From assembly GCA_015056015.1 (NCBI GenBank), contig SVHD01000004.1, positions 1 to 64,000 of the forward strand: 64,000 bases of DNA, given 5' to 3'. This document shows positions 54,488-63,374 of this stretch, in pieces (within the stretch, counting starts at the first letter, position 1; every line of letters begins with the position of its first letter). The DNA comes from Clostridiales bacterium (lineage in GTDB: Bacteria; Bacillota; Clostridia; Christensenellales; Aristaeellaceae). The position numbers were made by a program, and so were the translations under genes. The notes beneath the pieces are model-generated. The model ran no database searches. It was not told where the DNA came from and was given only the letters and a program-made list of their open reading frames with translations.

Positions 54488-55810
54488 TTACTTTTTGAAC
54501 TGGGGCAGCCAGGCTTCATTCTGCTTGAACATTTCATCCACCATATCCCGGATTTCCTTCAGGCTCAGCACGGCAGCGGTCAGCGGATCATAGCAGATGG
54601 CCTGATAAATCATTTCCTTATCGCCCAGGCGGCTGCCTTCCACAACCATTTCTTCAATCTGGGCGGAAATACCGCTGAGCAGCGCGCACTGGGGCGGCAT
54701 TTTGCCCACATGGATGGGCTCCAGGCCGCGGCTGGAGGCCAGCACCGGCACTTCCACGCAGCAGCCCTCGGGCAGATTATCAATCAGGCCGAAATTGCGC
54801 ACGTTGCCATTGAATTTGAACATGGTCTGATCGCCGAAAATGGCATTGAAAATATAGCTGGCATATTCCTGGCCCCGATTCAAATCCACGGGTTCTTCAA
54901 ACCATTTTTCAAATTCAGCCTTCCAGCCGGTTTCCCGCTTGCGGTATTCATTGAGAATATAGGCATATTCGCCGGGATTCCAGCCGGTGCCGTGGGTGCA
55001 ATATTTTTCAATCAAATCGGGGCGCTTGCGGAACCAGGGATTATATTCGCTGTTATGCCCGGAGGATTCGGTAACATAATACCCCAGCGCCAGGAACATT
55101 TCATTGCGCACCTGCTCGGTATTATAGATTTCCTCCCGTTCGGTAATGGCCTTGCGGATGAGAGGATAGGCGTCCTTGCCATTCCAGAGGAAATCGGTGT
55201 AGAAGGCCTGATGATTGATGCCGGCGCAGGTATAGCTGATTTCTTCCATGGGCGCGCCGATCCAATCCGCCAGCATCTTGGCAGTGCCCTGCACGCTGTG
55301 GCAAAGGCCGCTGGCCATCATATGGGGATATTTCCCCTGCACGGCCCGGCAGAGCATGGCCATGGGATTGGTATAATTCAGGTATACCGCGCCCGGGCAA
55401 TAGCGATCAATATCCGCCGCGATATCCATGATGGGATTGACGGTGCGCAGGAAGCGGAAAATGCCGCTGGGGCCGCGGGTATCGCCCACGTTGGTATCCA
55501 CGCCATATTTCTTGGGAATTAAAATATCATGCTGCCATACGTCCACTTCCCCATGCAGGATGGTGGTTACCACGCCGTCGGCGCCCTTTAAGGCCTCCGC
55601 ACGATCCATGGTGGCGGTAACAGTGGCGGGATAATTGCCCGCTTCAATGATCCTTTTGATGACCCGATGGATGAAATCCAGCCGTTCTGCATTGATATCC
55701 ATCAGCGCAATATGAGAATCCTGAAGTGCCGGGAAAGAAAGAATATCCCGTACCAACGCTTTGGTAAAACCGATGCTGCCGGCGCCAATGAATGCAATTT
55801 TCTTTGCCAT
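54488..55810 (-). CDS. melA: GH4 alpha-galactosidase / alpha-glycosidase
   Basis: The 440-residue protein starts with the NAD-binding motif [18 protein letters not shown] and has NYTNPMAM near residue 150, GLCHSVQGT near residue 172 (the Cys-His metal site), and [11 protein letters not shown] near residue 198, as in MelA-type GH4 enzymes that need NAD+ and Mn2+. LplD-like galacturonidases are an alternative. AGGGGGT lies before the ATG. Its promoter region carries direct repeats suggestive of an activator. Confidence 0.85.
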   Translation of the reverse strand: MAKKIAFIGAGSIGFTKALVRDILSFPALQDSHIALMDINAERLDFIHRVIKRIIEAGNYPATVTATMDRAEALKGADGVVTTILHGEVDVWQHDILIPKKYGVDTNVGDTRGPSGIFRFLRTVNPIMDIAADIDRYCPGAVYLNYTNPMAMLCRAVQGKYPHMMASGLCHSVQGTAKMLADWIGAPMEEISYTCAGINHQAFYTDFLWNGKDAYPLIRKAITEREEIYNTEQVRNEMFLALGYYVTESSGHNSEYNPWFRKRPDLIEKYCTHGTGWNPGEYAYILNEYRKRETGWKAEFEKWFEEPVDLNRGQEYASYIFNAIFGDQTMFKFNGNVRNFGLIDNLPEGCCVEVPVLASSRGLEPIHVGKMPPQCALLSGISAQIEEMVVEGSRLGDKEMIYQAICYDPLTAAVLSLKEIRDMVDEMFKQNEAWLPQFKK

Positions 55811-55848
55811 GGAAATACCCCCTTATAAATTGTTGTATCAGGTTTTCC

Positions 55849-55923
55849 TGTTGGCAACATTATACGGTTTTTTTCAGAAAAAAACAGATGAAAATGTTGC
55901 ATAAATCGTCTGGGTTGTTGCAT
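55849..55923 (-). promoter_or_regulatory. melA promoter and putative activator/operator sites
   Basis: On minus a TATAAT -10 lies at 55859-55864 with a poor -35. Upstream, TGTTGCAT occurs twice (55895-55902 and 55916-55923), exactly 21 bp apart, and the palindrome TGTTGGCAACA (55849-55859) abuts the -10. Two helically phased direct repeats before a weak promoter resemble an AraC-type activation site. Confidence 0.5.
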
Positions 55924-55945
55924 TTTGAAAAGAATCGGCGCAAAT

Positions 55946-56689
55946 TCAGCGCATACAAAAGCCGCCGTTGACATCCAGGGTAACCCCGGTCACATAGCGG
56001 GCCTCATCGCTGGCCAGATAGCATACCGCTGCCGCCACATCCTCTGCCGCACCATAGCCCAGGGGAATTTGCTTTTCCAATTCTTTGTTATTGGATACGC
56101 CGGTTGAAAGCCCCGCGTCAATCACCCCGGGGGCAATGGCATTGACCGTCACCCGATAGGGCGCTGCCGTGCGGGCCAGGGCCTTGATAAAGGCATTGAC
56201 GCCGCCCTTGGCCGCCGAATAATGCACCGGCCCGGCAAGCGCCCCCTGTACCCCGGATTGAGAAGAAATGCAGATAATGCGGCCGGCGTTCTGCTCCCGC
56301 ATAATTTCCATGGCTGCCTTGGAGCAGAGGAAGGTGCTATCCAGATTTACATCCAGAATGCGCTTCCAATCGGCGAAATCCGTATCAAAAATATTCTGGG
56401 ATTTGGTAGTTCCGGCATTATTGACCAGAATATCCAATCGGCCAAATTCCCTCATGATTTTTTCAAACATATCCCCAACGGCATTTTCATCGCATACATC
56501 CGCCTGAATTGCCATGGCCCGGCGGCCCATTTTTTCAATTTCTGCCGCCGTCTCTCGGGCCAGCTGCTCATTGCTTCTGCAATTGATGATCACATCCGCC
56601 CCCTGCTGCGCCAGGCACAAGGCAATGCTTTTGCCAATCCCCCGGGATGCGCCGGTAACCAGCGCAATTTTTCCATGCAGATCAAACAT
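55946..56689 (-). CDS. Short-chain dehydrogenase/reductase
   Basis: The 247-residue protein has the SDR cofactor motif TGASRGIG near residue 14, NNAG near residue 90, and the Ser-Tyr-Lys active site as SSQSGVQ ... YSAAKGG. It resembles FabG-like or sugar dehydrogenases using NAD(P)H. The substrate is unknown. Located upstream of melA in the same direction, it may act on a sugar. The promoter overlaps a neighbouring terminator. Confidence 0.88.
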   Translation of the reverse strand: MFDLHGKIALVTGASRGIGKSIALCLAQQGADVIINCRSNEQLARETAAEIEKMGRRAMAIQADVCDENAVGDMFEKIMREFGRLDILVNNAGTTKSQNIFDTDFADWKRILDVNLDSTFLCSKAAMEIMREQNAGRIICISSQSGVQGALAGPVHYSAAKGGVNAFIKALARTAAPYRVTVNAIAPGVIDAGLSTGVSNNKELEKQIPLGYGAAEDVAAAVCYLASDEARYVTGVTLDVNGGFCMR

Positions 56690-56714
56690 TGGTTTTCTCC
56701 TTGTTTTTTCTTTT

Positions 56715-56743
56715 ATTGTAGCAGAGCGGCATTATCCTGTCAA
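56715..56743 (-). promoter_or_regulatory. Promoter of SDR gene
   Basis: Minus-strand TTGACA and TACAAT have a 17-bp spacer. The -35 abuts the preceding terminator. Confidence 0.8.
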
Positions 56744-56746
56744 AAA

Positions 56747-56776
56747 AAAGAATCACTCCCGGAGGAGTGATTCTTT
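56747..56776 (-). terminator. Terminator of secreted OB-fold-like gene
   Basis: A 13-bp perfect stem (56747-56759 with 56764-56776) has a 4-nt loop, followed on minus by a T run. Confidence 0.88.
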
Positions 56777-56789
56777 ATTGTGTTTTGAA

Positions 56790-57494
56790 TTACTGGGCCT
56801 TAGCCACGGCGGTGATGTGAGTGTTCACGCCATTGTACCAATACACGAAACCGGTGATATCCACCACGTCGCCAGCCTTCAGATCGGCGAAAGCGGCATA
56901 CACTTCGGTATCGGGGCCGGTCAGATAGCGTTCCACGCAGAAATCGAAGGTGTTTTCGCCCTGCTTCACGGTGACATAGATGTCATCGCCGGGTTCGCCA
57001 TTCTTGTATTCGATCTTTTCGATGGCCAAGCCCTTGAAGATGGCCAGCTGATTCTGATACTTAATCAGTTCTTCGGCATTGGCCAGCACTTCGGTCAGAT
57101 CCTTGGCTTCGGCAACCCAGGGTTCGGCTTCCACGAATTCGAAGGTAGCTTCCATAACTTCCACTTCGCCGGACCATTCGCCCTTGTAACCGGTCACGCG
57201 GATCTTGGTGCCGGGAACCAGCTTGGCGGCATCCGCTTCTTCGCATTCCATTTCATACACGAAATAGGCGCCATCCTGATCCTGACCATAAACGGTGATC
57301 ACGCCATGGCCAACATTAGAATTGAACCACCAACCCTGAACATCCTGCACATAGCATTCGATCACAACTTCAGTATCCTTTTCGGCGGCGGCGTATTCTT
57401 CATAGGTCATAACCTTTACGTCTTCCGCCACAGCGCACACAGCACCGGTCAGAGCCATTACCAGAACCAACAGAGCAGCCAGGAACTTTTTCAT
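56790..57494 (-). CDS. Secreted protein with two OB-fold-like repeats
   Basis: The ATG at 57494 follows GGAGG, giving 234 residues with a signal peptide (MKKFLAALLVLVMALTGAVCAVA). Two halves each read as a beta-barrel of strands: VVIECYVQDVQGWW...GTKIRVTGYKGEW, and GLAIEKIEYKNG...GDVVDITGFVYWYNG. This resembles secreted OB-fold modules; that assignment is inference. The function is unknown. It lies after the ABC operon but has its own promoter and terminator. Confidence 0.65.
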   Translation of the reverse strand: MKKFLAALLVLVMALTGAVCAVAEDVKVMTYEEYAAAEKDTEVVIECYVQDVQGWWFNSNVGHGVITVYGQDQDGAYFVYEMECEEADAAKLVPGTKIRVTGYKGEWSGEVEVMEATFEFVEAEPWVAEAKDLTEVLANAEELIKYQNQLAIFKGLAIEKIEYKNGEPGDDIYVTVKQGENTFDFCVERYLTGPDTEVYAAFADLKAGDVVDITGFVYWYNGVNTHITAVAKAQ

Positions 57495-57534
57495 TTCTTT
57501 TCGCCTCCAATTTTTTAAATCCGAGTACACGATT

Positions 57535-57562
57535 ATTATACATCATTCCGCGCAAAAATCAA
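57535..57562 (-). promoter_or_regulatory. Promoter of secreted OB-fold-like gene
   Basis: Minus-strand TTGATT and TATAAT have a 16-bp spacer, about 40 bases before the start codon. The -35 overlaps the final codons of the binding-protein gene. Confidence 0.7.
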
Positions 57563-59181
57563 TCTTTATGAGAAGAATTTGCAATTTTTCTCTTTTTGAT
57601 TTCATTGGCCGCCGCCAGAATCAAAAGCAGCAGCCAAGCCGCGCCCAGCCCGCCAAGCAAAATCACCGAGGTTTGGGGCAGGGGGCCCAGATCCTGCTTT
57701 TTGCCATCCAGGGCACTGCCTGCTTCCAGGTCCAGATGATAGCGGGATACCATATCCCCATAGAGCTTATCCACAAAGGCGTCGTCCACCGTCTTTTTCC
57801 GGCGGATGCCCTTGGTTACCTCTTCAATCAGCTGCCCGGCGGCATCGCGCAGGGAGGCAGAGCCGTTGAAAACGGGGGTGACAAAGGTATGATCCACGTT
57901 ATTGAGCAGCAGTTTGGCGGCCTGCAGCTTCACGGCGTAATAATGCTGGTTATCCTCGCCCTCCCGGGAAAGATAATCCTGATATTCTGCCGATTGCTGG
58001 GCCTTGCTGGTAACCGGCACATACCCCTCCGTGCAGGAATAATCGATCTGCACCCGATTGGTAAGCAAAAACTGGGTGAAGAGCCAGGAGGCCAGCACCA
58101 CCTGGGGATCTTCCTTATTAAAGACACAGACCGAGGGGCCCTGAGAAATCATCTGGGGATGATCGGGATCAAATTGGGGAATGGGCATAACCACCGTTTC
58201 AAAATTCACCAGCTGCTCTTCCGGAATATCAATCAGGGGGGCGTCAGAGCCCATCCAGGTGGCGCCGGCGGTGGAATCCACAGCGAAGATGCACTGGCCC
58301 GCATTGAGGAAATTGGCCGGATAGCTGGAAATCTTAAAGGTAGAAAATGCCCCCAGCTTCACATGCTCGGCGATCCCGAAAAGCAATTCCCGGGTGGTAT
58401 CATTGAAAATCAGGATATCCCCGTTTGGGCTGGAATAATCCGCATTCAATTGCCGCAGCATCTGAATCATCATATTATCGGTGGATTTATAAAGGAAAGG
58501 AATCATCACTTTCTGATTGTTGACCAGATAATTGCCTTCCTCGTCCTTTTGCGTGGCGGCGTCGGATACTTGCCAGACGAAATCCCAGGTCAGCTTTTCC
58601 GGCAAGGTGAAGCCCAGCTTTTCCACATACGTTTTATTCACATAGCAGGCTTCTGTGGAGCGCATATAGGGCAGGGCATAGGTCGCCCCGTCAAAGGCGC
58701 ATTCCGCAAGGAACTGGGGAATGATTTCCTCCTGCCTCGGCCCATCAAAGCGAATTTCACTGCCCCCCAGGCCGAATTCCGCATCTGCCATCAACCCATC
58801 CAGCGGCACCACGCTGTTTTGCCCGGTAAGGTAGGTGGCAATATGATCGGGATAGGTGATGCAGACGTTGGGGGTGGTATTGGTGGCGATATTGGTGATG
58901 ACGTCGCTGTAAAGCCGGCCGTAATCGGTATACAGCCGCAGATTCACCTTGATATTGGGATAGAGCTTTTCAAATTCCGCAATGGTATCCTTGTAGATAT
59001 TCACCTGGGTCATATTGGTATCATTCTTGGCCCAGAAGGTGATTTCATAGGTTTTCGATTCATCAAATTCATCGGGAACCAGGAAGGCATTCTGCTCCTT
59101 GGCCCCATGGCAGCCGCAAAGGCAAAGGGCAGTAAAAATGAGCAGCGAAAGCAGCGCCAGTTTTCTTTGCATCTTTTTCAT
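57559..59181 (-). CDS. Sugar ABC transporter binding protein with C-terminal transmembrane helix
   Basis: The 540-residue protein has a lipoprotein-like signal (LCLCGCHG, acylated Cys about 24) and a type-1 solute-binding fold (YEITFWAKNDTNMTQVNIY near residue 43; YALPYMRSTEACYVNKT). At the C-terminus a strong hydrophobic helix (VILLGGLGAAWLLLLILAA) is followed by a basic tail NEIKKRK, which is not usual for this family. Its ATG overlaps the permease stop. It probably binds a sugar or glycerol-3-phosphate-like ligand. Confidence 0.82.
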   Translation of the reverse strand: MKKMQRKLALLSLLIFTALCLCGCHGAKEQNAFLVPDEFDESKTYEITFWAKNDTNMTQVNIYKDTIAEFEKLYPNIKVNLRLYTDYGRLYSDVITNIATNTTPNVCITYPDHIATYLTGQNSVVPLDGLMADAEFGLGGSEIRFDGPRQEEIIPQFLAECAFDGATYALPYMRSTEACYVNKTYVEKLGFTLPEKLTWDFVWQVSDAATQKDEEGNYLVNNQKVMIPFLYKSTDNMMIQMLRQLNADYSSPNGDILIFNDTTRELLFGIAEHVKLGAFSTFKISSYPANFLNAGQCIFAVDSTAGATWMGSDAPLIDIPEEQLVNFETVVMPIPQFDPDHPQMISQGPSVCVFNKEDPQVVLASWLFTQFLLTNRVQIDYSCTEGYVPVTSKAQQSAEYQDYLSREGEDNQHYYAVKLQAAKLLLNNVDHTFVTPVFNGSASLRDAAGQLIEEVTKGIRRKKTVDDAFVDKLYGDMVSRYHLDLEAGSALDGKKQDLGPLPQTSVILLGGLGAAWLLLLILAAANEIKKRKIANSSHKD

Positions 59182-60053
59182 CCCTTGGTGCCTCCCCTCG
59201 CCACGCCGGCCATGATTTTCTTATGGAAAATGAGGAACAGAATGATCAGCGGCACGGAAATGACCACAACCGCCGCCATCATGGCGGGAATATTTTCCCG
59301 GCCAAAGCCGTTCTCCCGGATTTCCTGAATCCCGTTGGAAACCAGATAATAGGCGGAATCATCCGTGATCAGCCGGGGCCATACATAGGAATTCCAGCAT
59401 TCGATCACCTTCAGAATGGTGATGGTAACCAGCGTAGGCCGGCAAATCGGCAGCAGAATCCGCCGCAGGAATTTGAAATCCGAAGCCCCGTCCGCCTTGG
59501 CGGCGTAATACAATTGATCGGGCACCTGGGCGAAATTTTCCTTGAGCAGATAAATATAGAATACCGATGTTACCGAAGGCAGAATCAGGCCGGTAAAGGT
59601 ATTGCGCAGATCCAGATTGGTGATGGTGACAAAATTGGTGATCACCACCAGTTCATTGGGGATCATCATCAGCGCCAGGAACAGGGAGAACAAAAGATTC
59701 TTGCCCCGGAAATTGAGCCTTGCAAAAGCAAATGCCGCCAGCACCGTCACCCCCAGCATCAGGGCCGTGGTGGAAACGGTGAAAATCAGGGTATTGAGCA
59801 GATATTTGCCCAAAGGAACGGCGGTAAAGGCCTCCTTATAATTCTCCATGGTGGGAGAAAGCGTAAACAGCTTGGGATAATATTCCGCATTATAGGCGGC
59901 ATAGCTTTTCACGGAAGAAAGGATCATCCAGTAAAAGGGGAAAAGCACCATCAGCCCCCACAGCCCCAGCAGGATATAAATCACCGTCTTGGAGGCGCGA
60001 TTGCGGATCAGCGCATTTCTTTCCACCTTTTCATAATCAACGGCTTTTTTCAT
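59178..60053 (-). CDS. Carbohydrate ABC transporter permease (UgpE/MalG type)
   Basis: The 291-residue protein has six predicted helices. The EAA loop region (AAKADGASDFKFLRRILLPICRPTLV, about 188-213) contacts the ATPase. It is coupled 14 bases after the first permease and overlaps the binding-protein ATG by 4 bases. It imports a sugar with its partner. No ATP-binding subunit is encoded nearby, so a shared MsmX/UgpC-type ATPase is likely used. Confidence 0.92.
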   Translation of the reverse strand: MKKAVDYEKVERNALIRNRASKTVIYILLGLWGLMVLFPFYWMILSSVKSYAAYNAEYYPKLFTLSPTMENYKEAFTAVPLGKYLLNTLIFTVSTTALMLGVTVLAAFAFARLNFRGKNLLFSLFLALMMIPNELVVITNFVTITNLDLRNTFTGLILPSVTSVFYIYLLKENFAQVPDQLYYAAKADGASDFKFLRRILLPICRPTLVTITILKVIECWNSYVWPRLITDDSAYYLVSNGIQEIRENGFGRENIPAMMAAVVVISVPLIILFLIFHKKIMAGVARGGTKG

Positions 60054-60067
60054 CGCTTCTCCCCTCC

Positions 60068-60958
60068 TTAATAATGCACATGCTTCTTGCTGACCATCAG
60101 ATTGATGCAGGTGATGGTCAGCACGATGGCAAAGAGGATAATGGCCGCCGCGGAAGCATAGGAAGGATAGCCGCCGCCGTTGCCATAGAGCATATCATAT
60201 ACATAGCCCACGATGGTATTCATTTCCGCCGCATTCAGATCGGTGCCAAAGAGGGCCACCGCATCGCTGTATGCCTTGAAAGCGCCGATGAAGCCGGTAA
60301 TGATCAGATAGAAAAGGGAAGGGGAAATCATGGGCAGGGTGATGCGGGTAAATACCCGATACCGGGGGGCAGAATCCACCCGGGCCGCCTTATAATATTC
60401 TTCATTGACAGAGGCCAGGGCGCTGGTGAGGATCAGAATCTTGAAAGGCATAACCACCCATACCGTGTAGAAGCACAGCACGAACATTTTCGCCCAATAG
60501 GGCCCGTCGATAAAATCCACCGATTCACCGCCAAACCAGTTAATCAGCTGATTGACCATGCCATCGGTATAGGCCGTTTTTTCAAACAGAATCATGAAAA
60601 CCAGACCCACCGCCAGGGTATTGGTGACATAGGGCAGGAAATAGACGGTCTGGAACAGATGACGCAGGGCCTTGATGGAACTGAGCCCCAGCGAAATCAG
60701 CAGCGCTATCCCCGTGGAAACGGGCACGGTGATAATCACCAGGATAAAGGTATTTTTCACCGCCTGCAAAAAATAGGGATCATGCAATACATAGGAATAA
60801 TTGTAAAGCCCGATGCCCTGATGGGTTTGAGACGCGGAATTGAAGCCCTCTTCAAAGGAATAGATGAATACGTCAATTAGCGGATACACCATGAAAAAGC
60901 CCAGGAACAAAATGGCCGGAAGCAGATAGAGCCAGGCCTTCGCGCTTTTTCTTTCCAT
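60068..60958 (-). CDS. Carbohydrate ABC transporter permease (UgpA/MalF type)
   Basis: The ATG at 60958 is preferred since GGGAGA lies upstream; an in-frame ATG at 60973 lacks a site. The 296-residue protein has six helices and an EAA loop (AARVDSAPRYRVFTRITLP, near residue 205). It is first in a permease-permease-binding protein operon whose promoter contains a palindrome in its spacer. Confidence 0.92.
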   Translation of the reverse strand: MERKSAKAWLYLLPAILFLGFFMVYPLIDVFIYSFEEGFNSASQTHQGIGLYNYSYVLHDPYFLQAVKNTFILVIITVPVSTGIALLISLGLSSIKALRHLFQTVYFLPYVTNTLAVGLVFMILFEKTAYTDGMVNQLINWFGGESVDFIDGPYWAKMFVLCFYTVWVVMPFKILILTSALASVNEEYYKAARVDSAPRYRVFTRITLPMISPSLFYLIITGFIGAFKAYSDAVALFGTDLNAAEMNTIVGYVYDMLYGNGGGYPSYASAAAIILFAIVLTITCINLMVSKKHVHY

Positions 60959-60999
60959 GTTTCCATCTCCCATTCATTGCTGCTTTTGCTGTCAGTTTT

Positions 61000-61028
61000 A
61001 TTTTAATCCAAGGCCCTTGGCAAGTCAA
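61000..61028 (-). promoter_or_regulatory. ABC operon promoter with internal operator
   Basis: Minus-strand TTGACT and TAAAAT are separated by 17 bp. Within the spacer lies CCAAGG-N-CCTTGG (61008-61020), a perfect 6+6 palindrome that a repressor could occupy. The -35 lies inside the end of the preceding gene. Confidence 0.65.
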
Positions 61029-61747
61029 TCATTCATTTTCCCATCGGTGCATGAAAGCACGTCCACCCGCTCCATCACATCCGTATCCCCTTCCTTTTTC
61101 AGCCGCAGGATAAAGGGCACGGTATCCGCCTGGATGCAAAGATGAAAATCCCGTTCCGGAAATACGCTTTGCTGGGCCGGATCAAAGAATTTCGCGCCGC
61201 TGGTATTTTTCAAATCCTCCATCCGCTCCTGCAAATCGGGAAGGGGGTGATTTTCCAGCAGGCTTTTGATATATTCGGCGCAAAGATTGTCCTCTTCCGT
61301 CTGGCTGACGGCCGCCAGCCCCATGCAAACCAGGGATACATGCGCAGGATTCTTCCTTTTAATATATTCTGCAATGGCCCGGGCAGAAACCAGGCTGCCG
61401 GCAATGATTTCATCCGCGTGAATGGCATTGGCGATGCCCTGGGTGCCGGCGCTGGTGGTATGAATGACGGTTTTCCCGGTCAAATCTGCTTTTTCAATTT
61501 GCGAAGGGGAATTGCCGAATTGAAAGCCCTCGATCATTTTTCCGCCCCGTTCCCCGCATAGAAGCACCCCGGGATCGCGTTTTTTCCATTCAAAGGCCTT
61601 CTCCACATCCCCCACCGGGATGATTTTTCCCGCCCCTTGCCTGGAAAGATAGGCTTCCACCGTCATGGCGCGGAAAACGTCAATCACCACGGTTGTGCCA
61701 ATGGCCTGCCGCGCCCCCTCCACCAGATGCAAAATGCGAATATCCAT
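61025..61747 (-). CDS. 2-phosphosulfolactate phosphatase family (ComB-like)
   Basis: The 240-residue protein has VVIDVFRAMT near residue 20, GERGG...GFQFGNSP near residue 65 and HTTSAGTQG near residue 96, the conserved motifs of the Mg-dependent ComB family. The founding enzyme dephosphorylates phosphosulfolactate, but members in Bacillota without coenzyme M are of uncertain substrate. GGGGGT precedes the ATG. It lies upstream of the sugar ABC operon. Confidence 0.75.
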   Translation of the reverse strand: MDIRILHLVEGARQAIGTTVVIDVFRAMTVEAYLSRQGAGKIIPVGDVEKAFEWKKRDPGVLLCGERGGKMIEGFQFGNSPSQIEKADLTGKTVIHTTSAGTQGIANAIHADEIIAGSLVSARAIAEYIKRKNPAHVSLVCMGLAAVSQTEEDNLCAEYIKSLLENHPLPDLQERMEDLKNTSGAKFFDPAQQSVFPERDFHLCIQADTVPFILRLKKEGDTDVMERVDVLSCTDGKMND

Positions 61748-61860
61748 CCATACCCCCCGGCTGCAACGAGCCTTTTTCCAGCGTTTGTATCATCAGAATT
61801 TTATCATATCCCGCCGCTTCCTGCAACTTGATTTCATCCATTCCGCCCATGGATTTTTCA

Positions 61861-61889
61861 TTGACAATCCCTGCCATTCGTGATACCAT
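61861..61889 (+). promoter_or_regulatory. Promoter for YgjV-like gene
   Basis: TTGACA and TACCAT have a 17-bp spacer, 50 bases before the ATG. Confidence 0.6.
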
Positions 61890-61938
61890 GCCCTTGCGTA
61901 TCCAGGCAGGATGCGCAGCAAGAAATGAGGGAAACACC

Positions 61939-62478
61939 ATGCAAGAAATGAATTTTGTTACCATCCTGGGGCAGATTTTCGGTATCATCGCCGTGATTCT
62001 GGGGTTCATTTCCTATCAGATGAACAGCCAGAAAAAGATTCTCATTGCCCAGACCGCTACCGCCCTGACCTTCTGCATTCATTATCTGCTCATCGGGGCC
62101 ACCTCCGGCCTGGTGATGAATATCCTGGCCATTTTCCGCAATCTGGCCTATTATCACCGGGATAAAAAGCTTTTCTCCGGCAAAAAATGCCCCATCTTCT
62201 TTGCGGTGGTCATGGGCATTGCGGGCATCCTTTCCTGGCAGGATTATTATTCCATTTTCGTGGTGCTGGGCCTGGTGATCAATACCCTTTGCTTCTCCCT
62301 GCCCAATCCCCAGGATATCCGCAAGAGCATCCTGGTCACCTCTCCCCTGGTGCTGATTTATGATATTTTTGTGCTTTCCATCGGCGGCGCCATATATGAA
62401 TCGGTGGCCATCATTTCTTCCATCATCGGCATCATCGCCCACAATAAAAAGAAAAAGGCCGAAAATCAGGCCCAATAA
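61939..62478 (+). CDS. YgjV-like membrane protein
   Basis: The ATG at 61939 follows GAGGG and the promoter at 61861. The 179-residue protein has about five or six helices. GFISYQMNSQKKILIAQTA near residue 22 and HYLLIGA...NLAYYHRDKK resemble the YgjV family of inner-membrane proteins. The function is unknown. Confidence 0.72.
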   Translation: MQEMNFVTILGQIFGIIAVILGFISYQMNSQKKILIAQTATALTFCIHYLLIGATSGLVMNILAIFRNLAYYHRDKKLFSGKKCPIFFAVVMGIAGILSWQDYYSIFVVLGLVINTLCFSLPNPQDIRKSILVTSPLVLIYDIFVLSIGGAIYESVAIISSIIGIIAHNKKKKAENQAQ

Positions 62479-62490
62479 AACGCATAGAAA

Positions 62491-62517
62491 AAAGAACCGG
62501 AGGCTTTCCGGTTCTTT
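62491..62517. terminator. Bidirectional terminator between YgjV-like and nucleosidase genes
   Basis: An 11-bp stem (62491-62501 with 62507-62517) has a 5-nt loop, with an A run before and a T run after. Confidence 0.88.
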
Positions 62518-62526
62518 TTTTGCGCC

Positions 62527-63264
62527 TTACAGGAACGCCGCAAAGATGCTGTCCAGATGATCAGCCGGCGATTCCTCCGGCGCATTTTGCATTTCCTCCA
62601 GCAGGGCCAGCACAAAATCCTTTGCCCTTTCCGCCGCCTTTGCACAATTTTCTTCAAAATATCCGCTGCCCGTATGGGCCGCATCATCCGTCATGCAGCG
62701 AACGGAAAGGAAGGGCGTCCGATGGGCATAGCATACATGCGCAATCGCCGCCGTTTCCATATCGACGCTCAGCGGCGCCAATTCTTCGTTGATTGCTTTT
62801 CTTCCCTCATCCGCAATGAATTGTTCCCCCGTTACCATCCGGCCAAAGTGGATTCTGCCATCAAAACACTCCGCAGCAGCCCGGGCGGATTTCAGCCATT
62901 TTTCATCGGAAGAAAACCAGCGGGAATCCATCCAGGGATGGAAGCCGGTCAGGATATGCGCCGCCACATCGTGGTAGGCACATTCCTCCGCCACCACCAG
63001 ATCAAAGATTTGAACCTCCGGATGCATACCGCCCCCCGTACCGGCGTTGACGATCCCGTCCACCTGATATTTTTCAATCAGCAATTGGGCGGCAATGGCG
63101 GCATTCACTTTGCCCACGCCGGAATACAGCATCACCACATCCATGCTGCCGATTTTCCCCTGATAAAACATCAGCATGGCCTGCTCTTCCACCCGTTCCG
63201 GTTCCAGAATTTCCAGAAAAGGGGCCAATTCCCGATCCCCCGCGCAAAGAATGCCGATTCTCAT
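62527..63264 (-). CDS. mtnN: 5'-methylthioadenosine/S-adenosylhomocysteine nucleosidase
   Basis: Three consecutive ATGs (63270, 63267, 63264) are possible starts; 63264 has GGGATGG at suitable distance and gives 245 residues. Motifs are GILCAGDRELAPF at the start, YSGVGKVNAAI, VNAGTGGGMHPEV near residue 75, SVDMETAAIAHV near residue 170 (catalytic Glu) and SVRCMTDDA. It cleaves adenine from MTA and SAH, recycling products of SAM reactions. It may differ in purine specificity. Confidence 0.88.
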   Translation of the reverse strand: MRIGILCAGDRELAPFLEILEPERVEEQAMLMFYQGKIGSMDVVMLYSGVGKVNAAIAAQLLIEKYQVDGIVNAGTGGGMHPEVQIFDLVVAEECAYHDVAAHILTGFHPWMDSRWFSSDEKWLKSARAAAECFDGRIHFGRMVTGEQFIADEGRKAINEELAPLSVDMETAAIAHVCYAHRTPFLSVRCMTDDAAHTGSGYFEENCAKAAERAKDFVLALLEEMQNAPEESPADHLDSIFAAFL

Positions 63265-63293
63265 CATCATCCATCCCAACAGAAATTTTTCTT

Positions 63294-63323
63294 ATTGTAT
63301 CGTTTTTCTCTCTTTCCTGTCAA
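63294..63323 (-). promoter_or_regulatory. Promoter of nucleosidase gene
   Basis: Minus-strand TTGACA and TACAAT are separated by 18 bp. Confidence 0.7.
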
Positions 63324-63374
63324 GCATTACCAAAGAAACGGGATATTCCCGCCCGGAAATACCCCGTTTCCCCA

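Noticed and set aside
57568..59328. A 586-codon open frame on plus, antisense to the binding-protein gene
   Set aside because: The minus gene has a lipoprotein signal, operon context and family features; the antisense frame has none.
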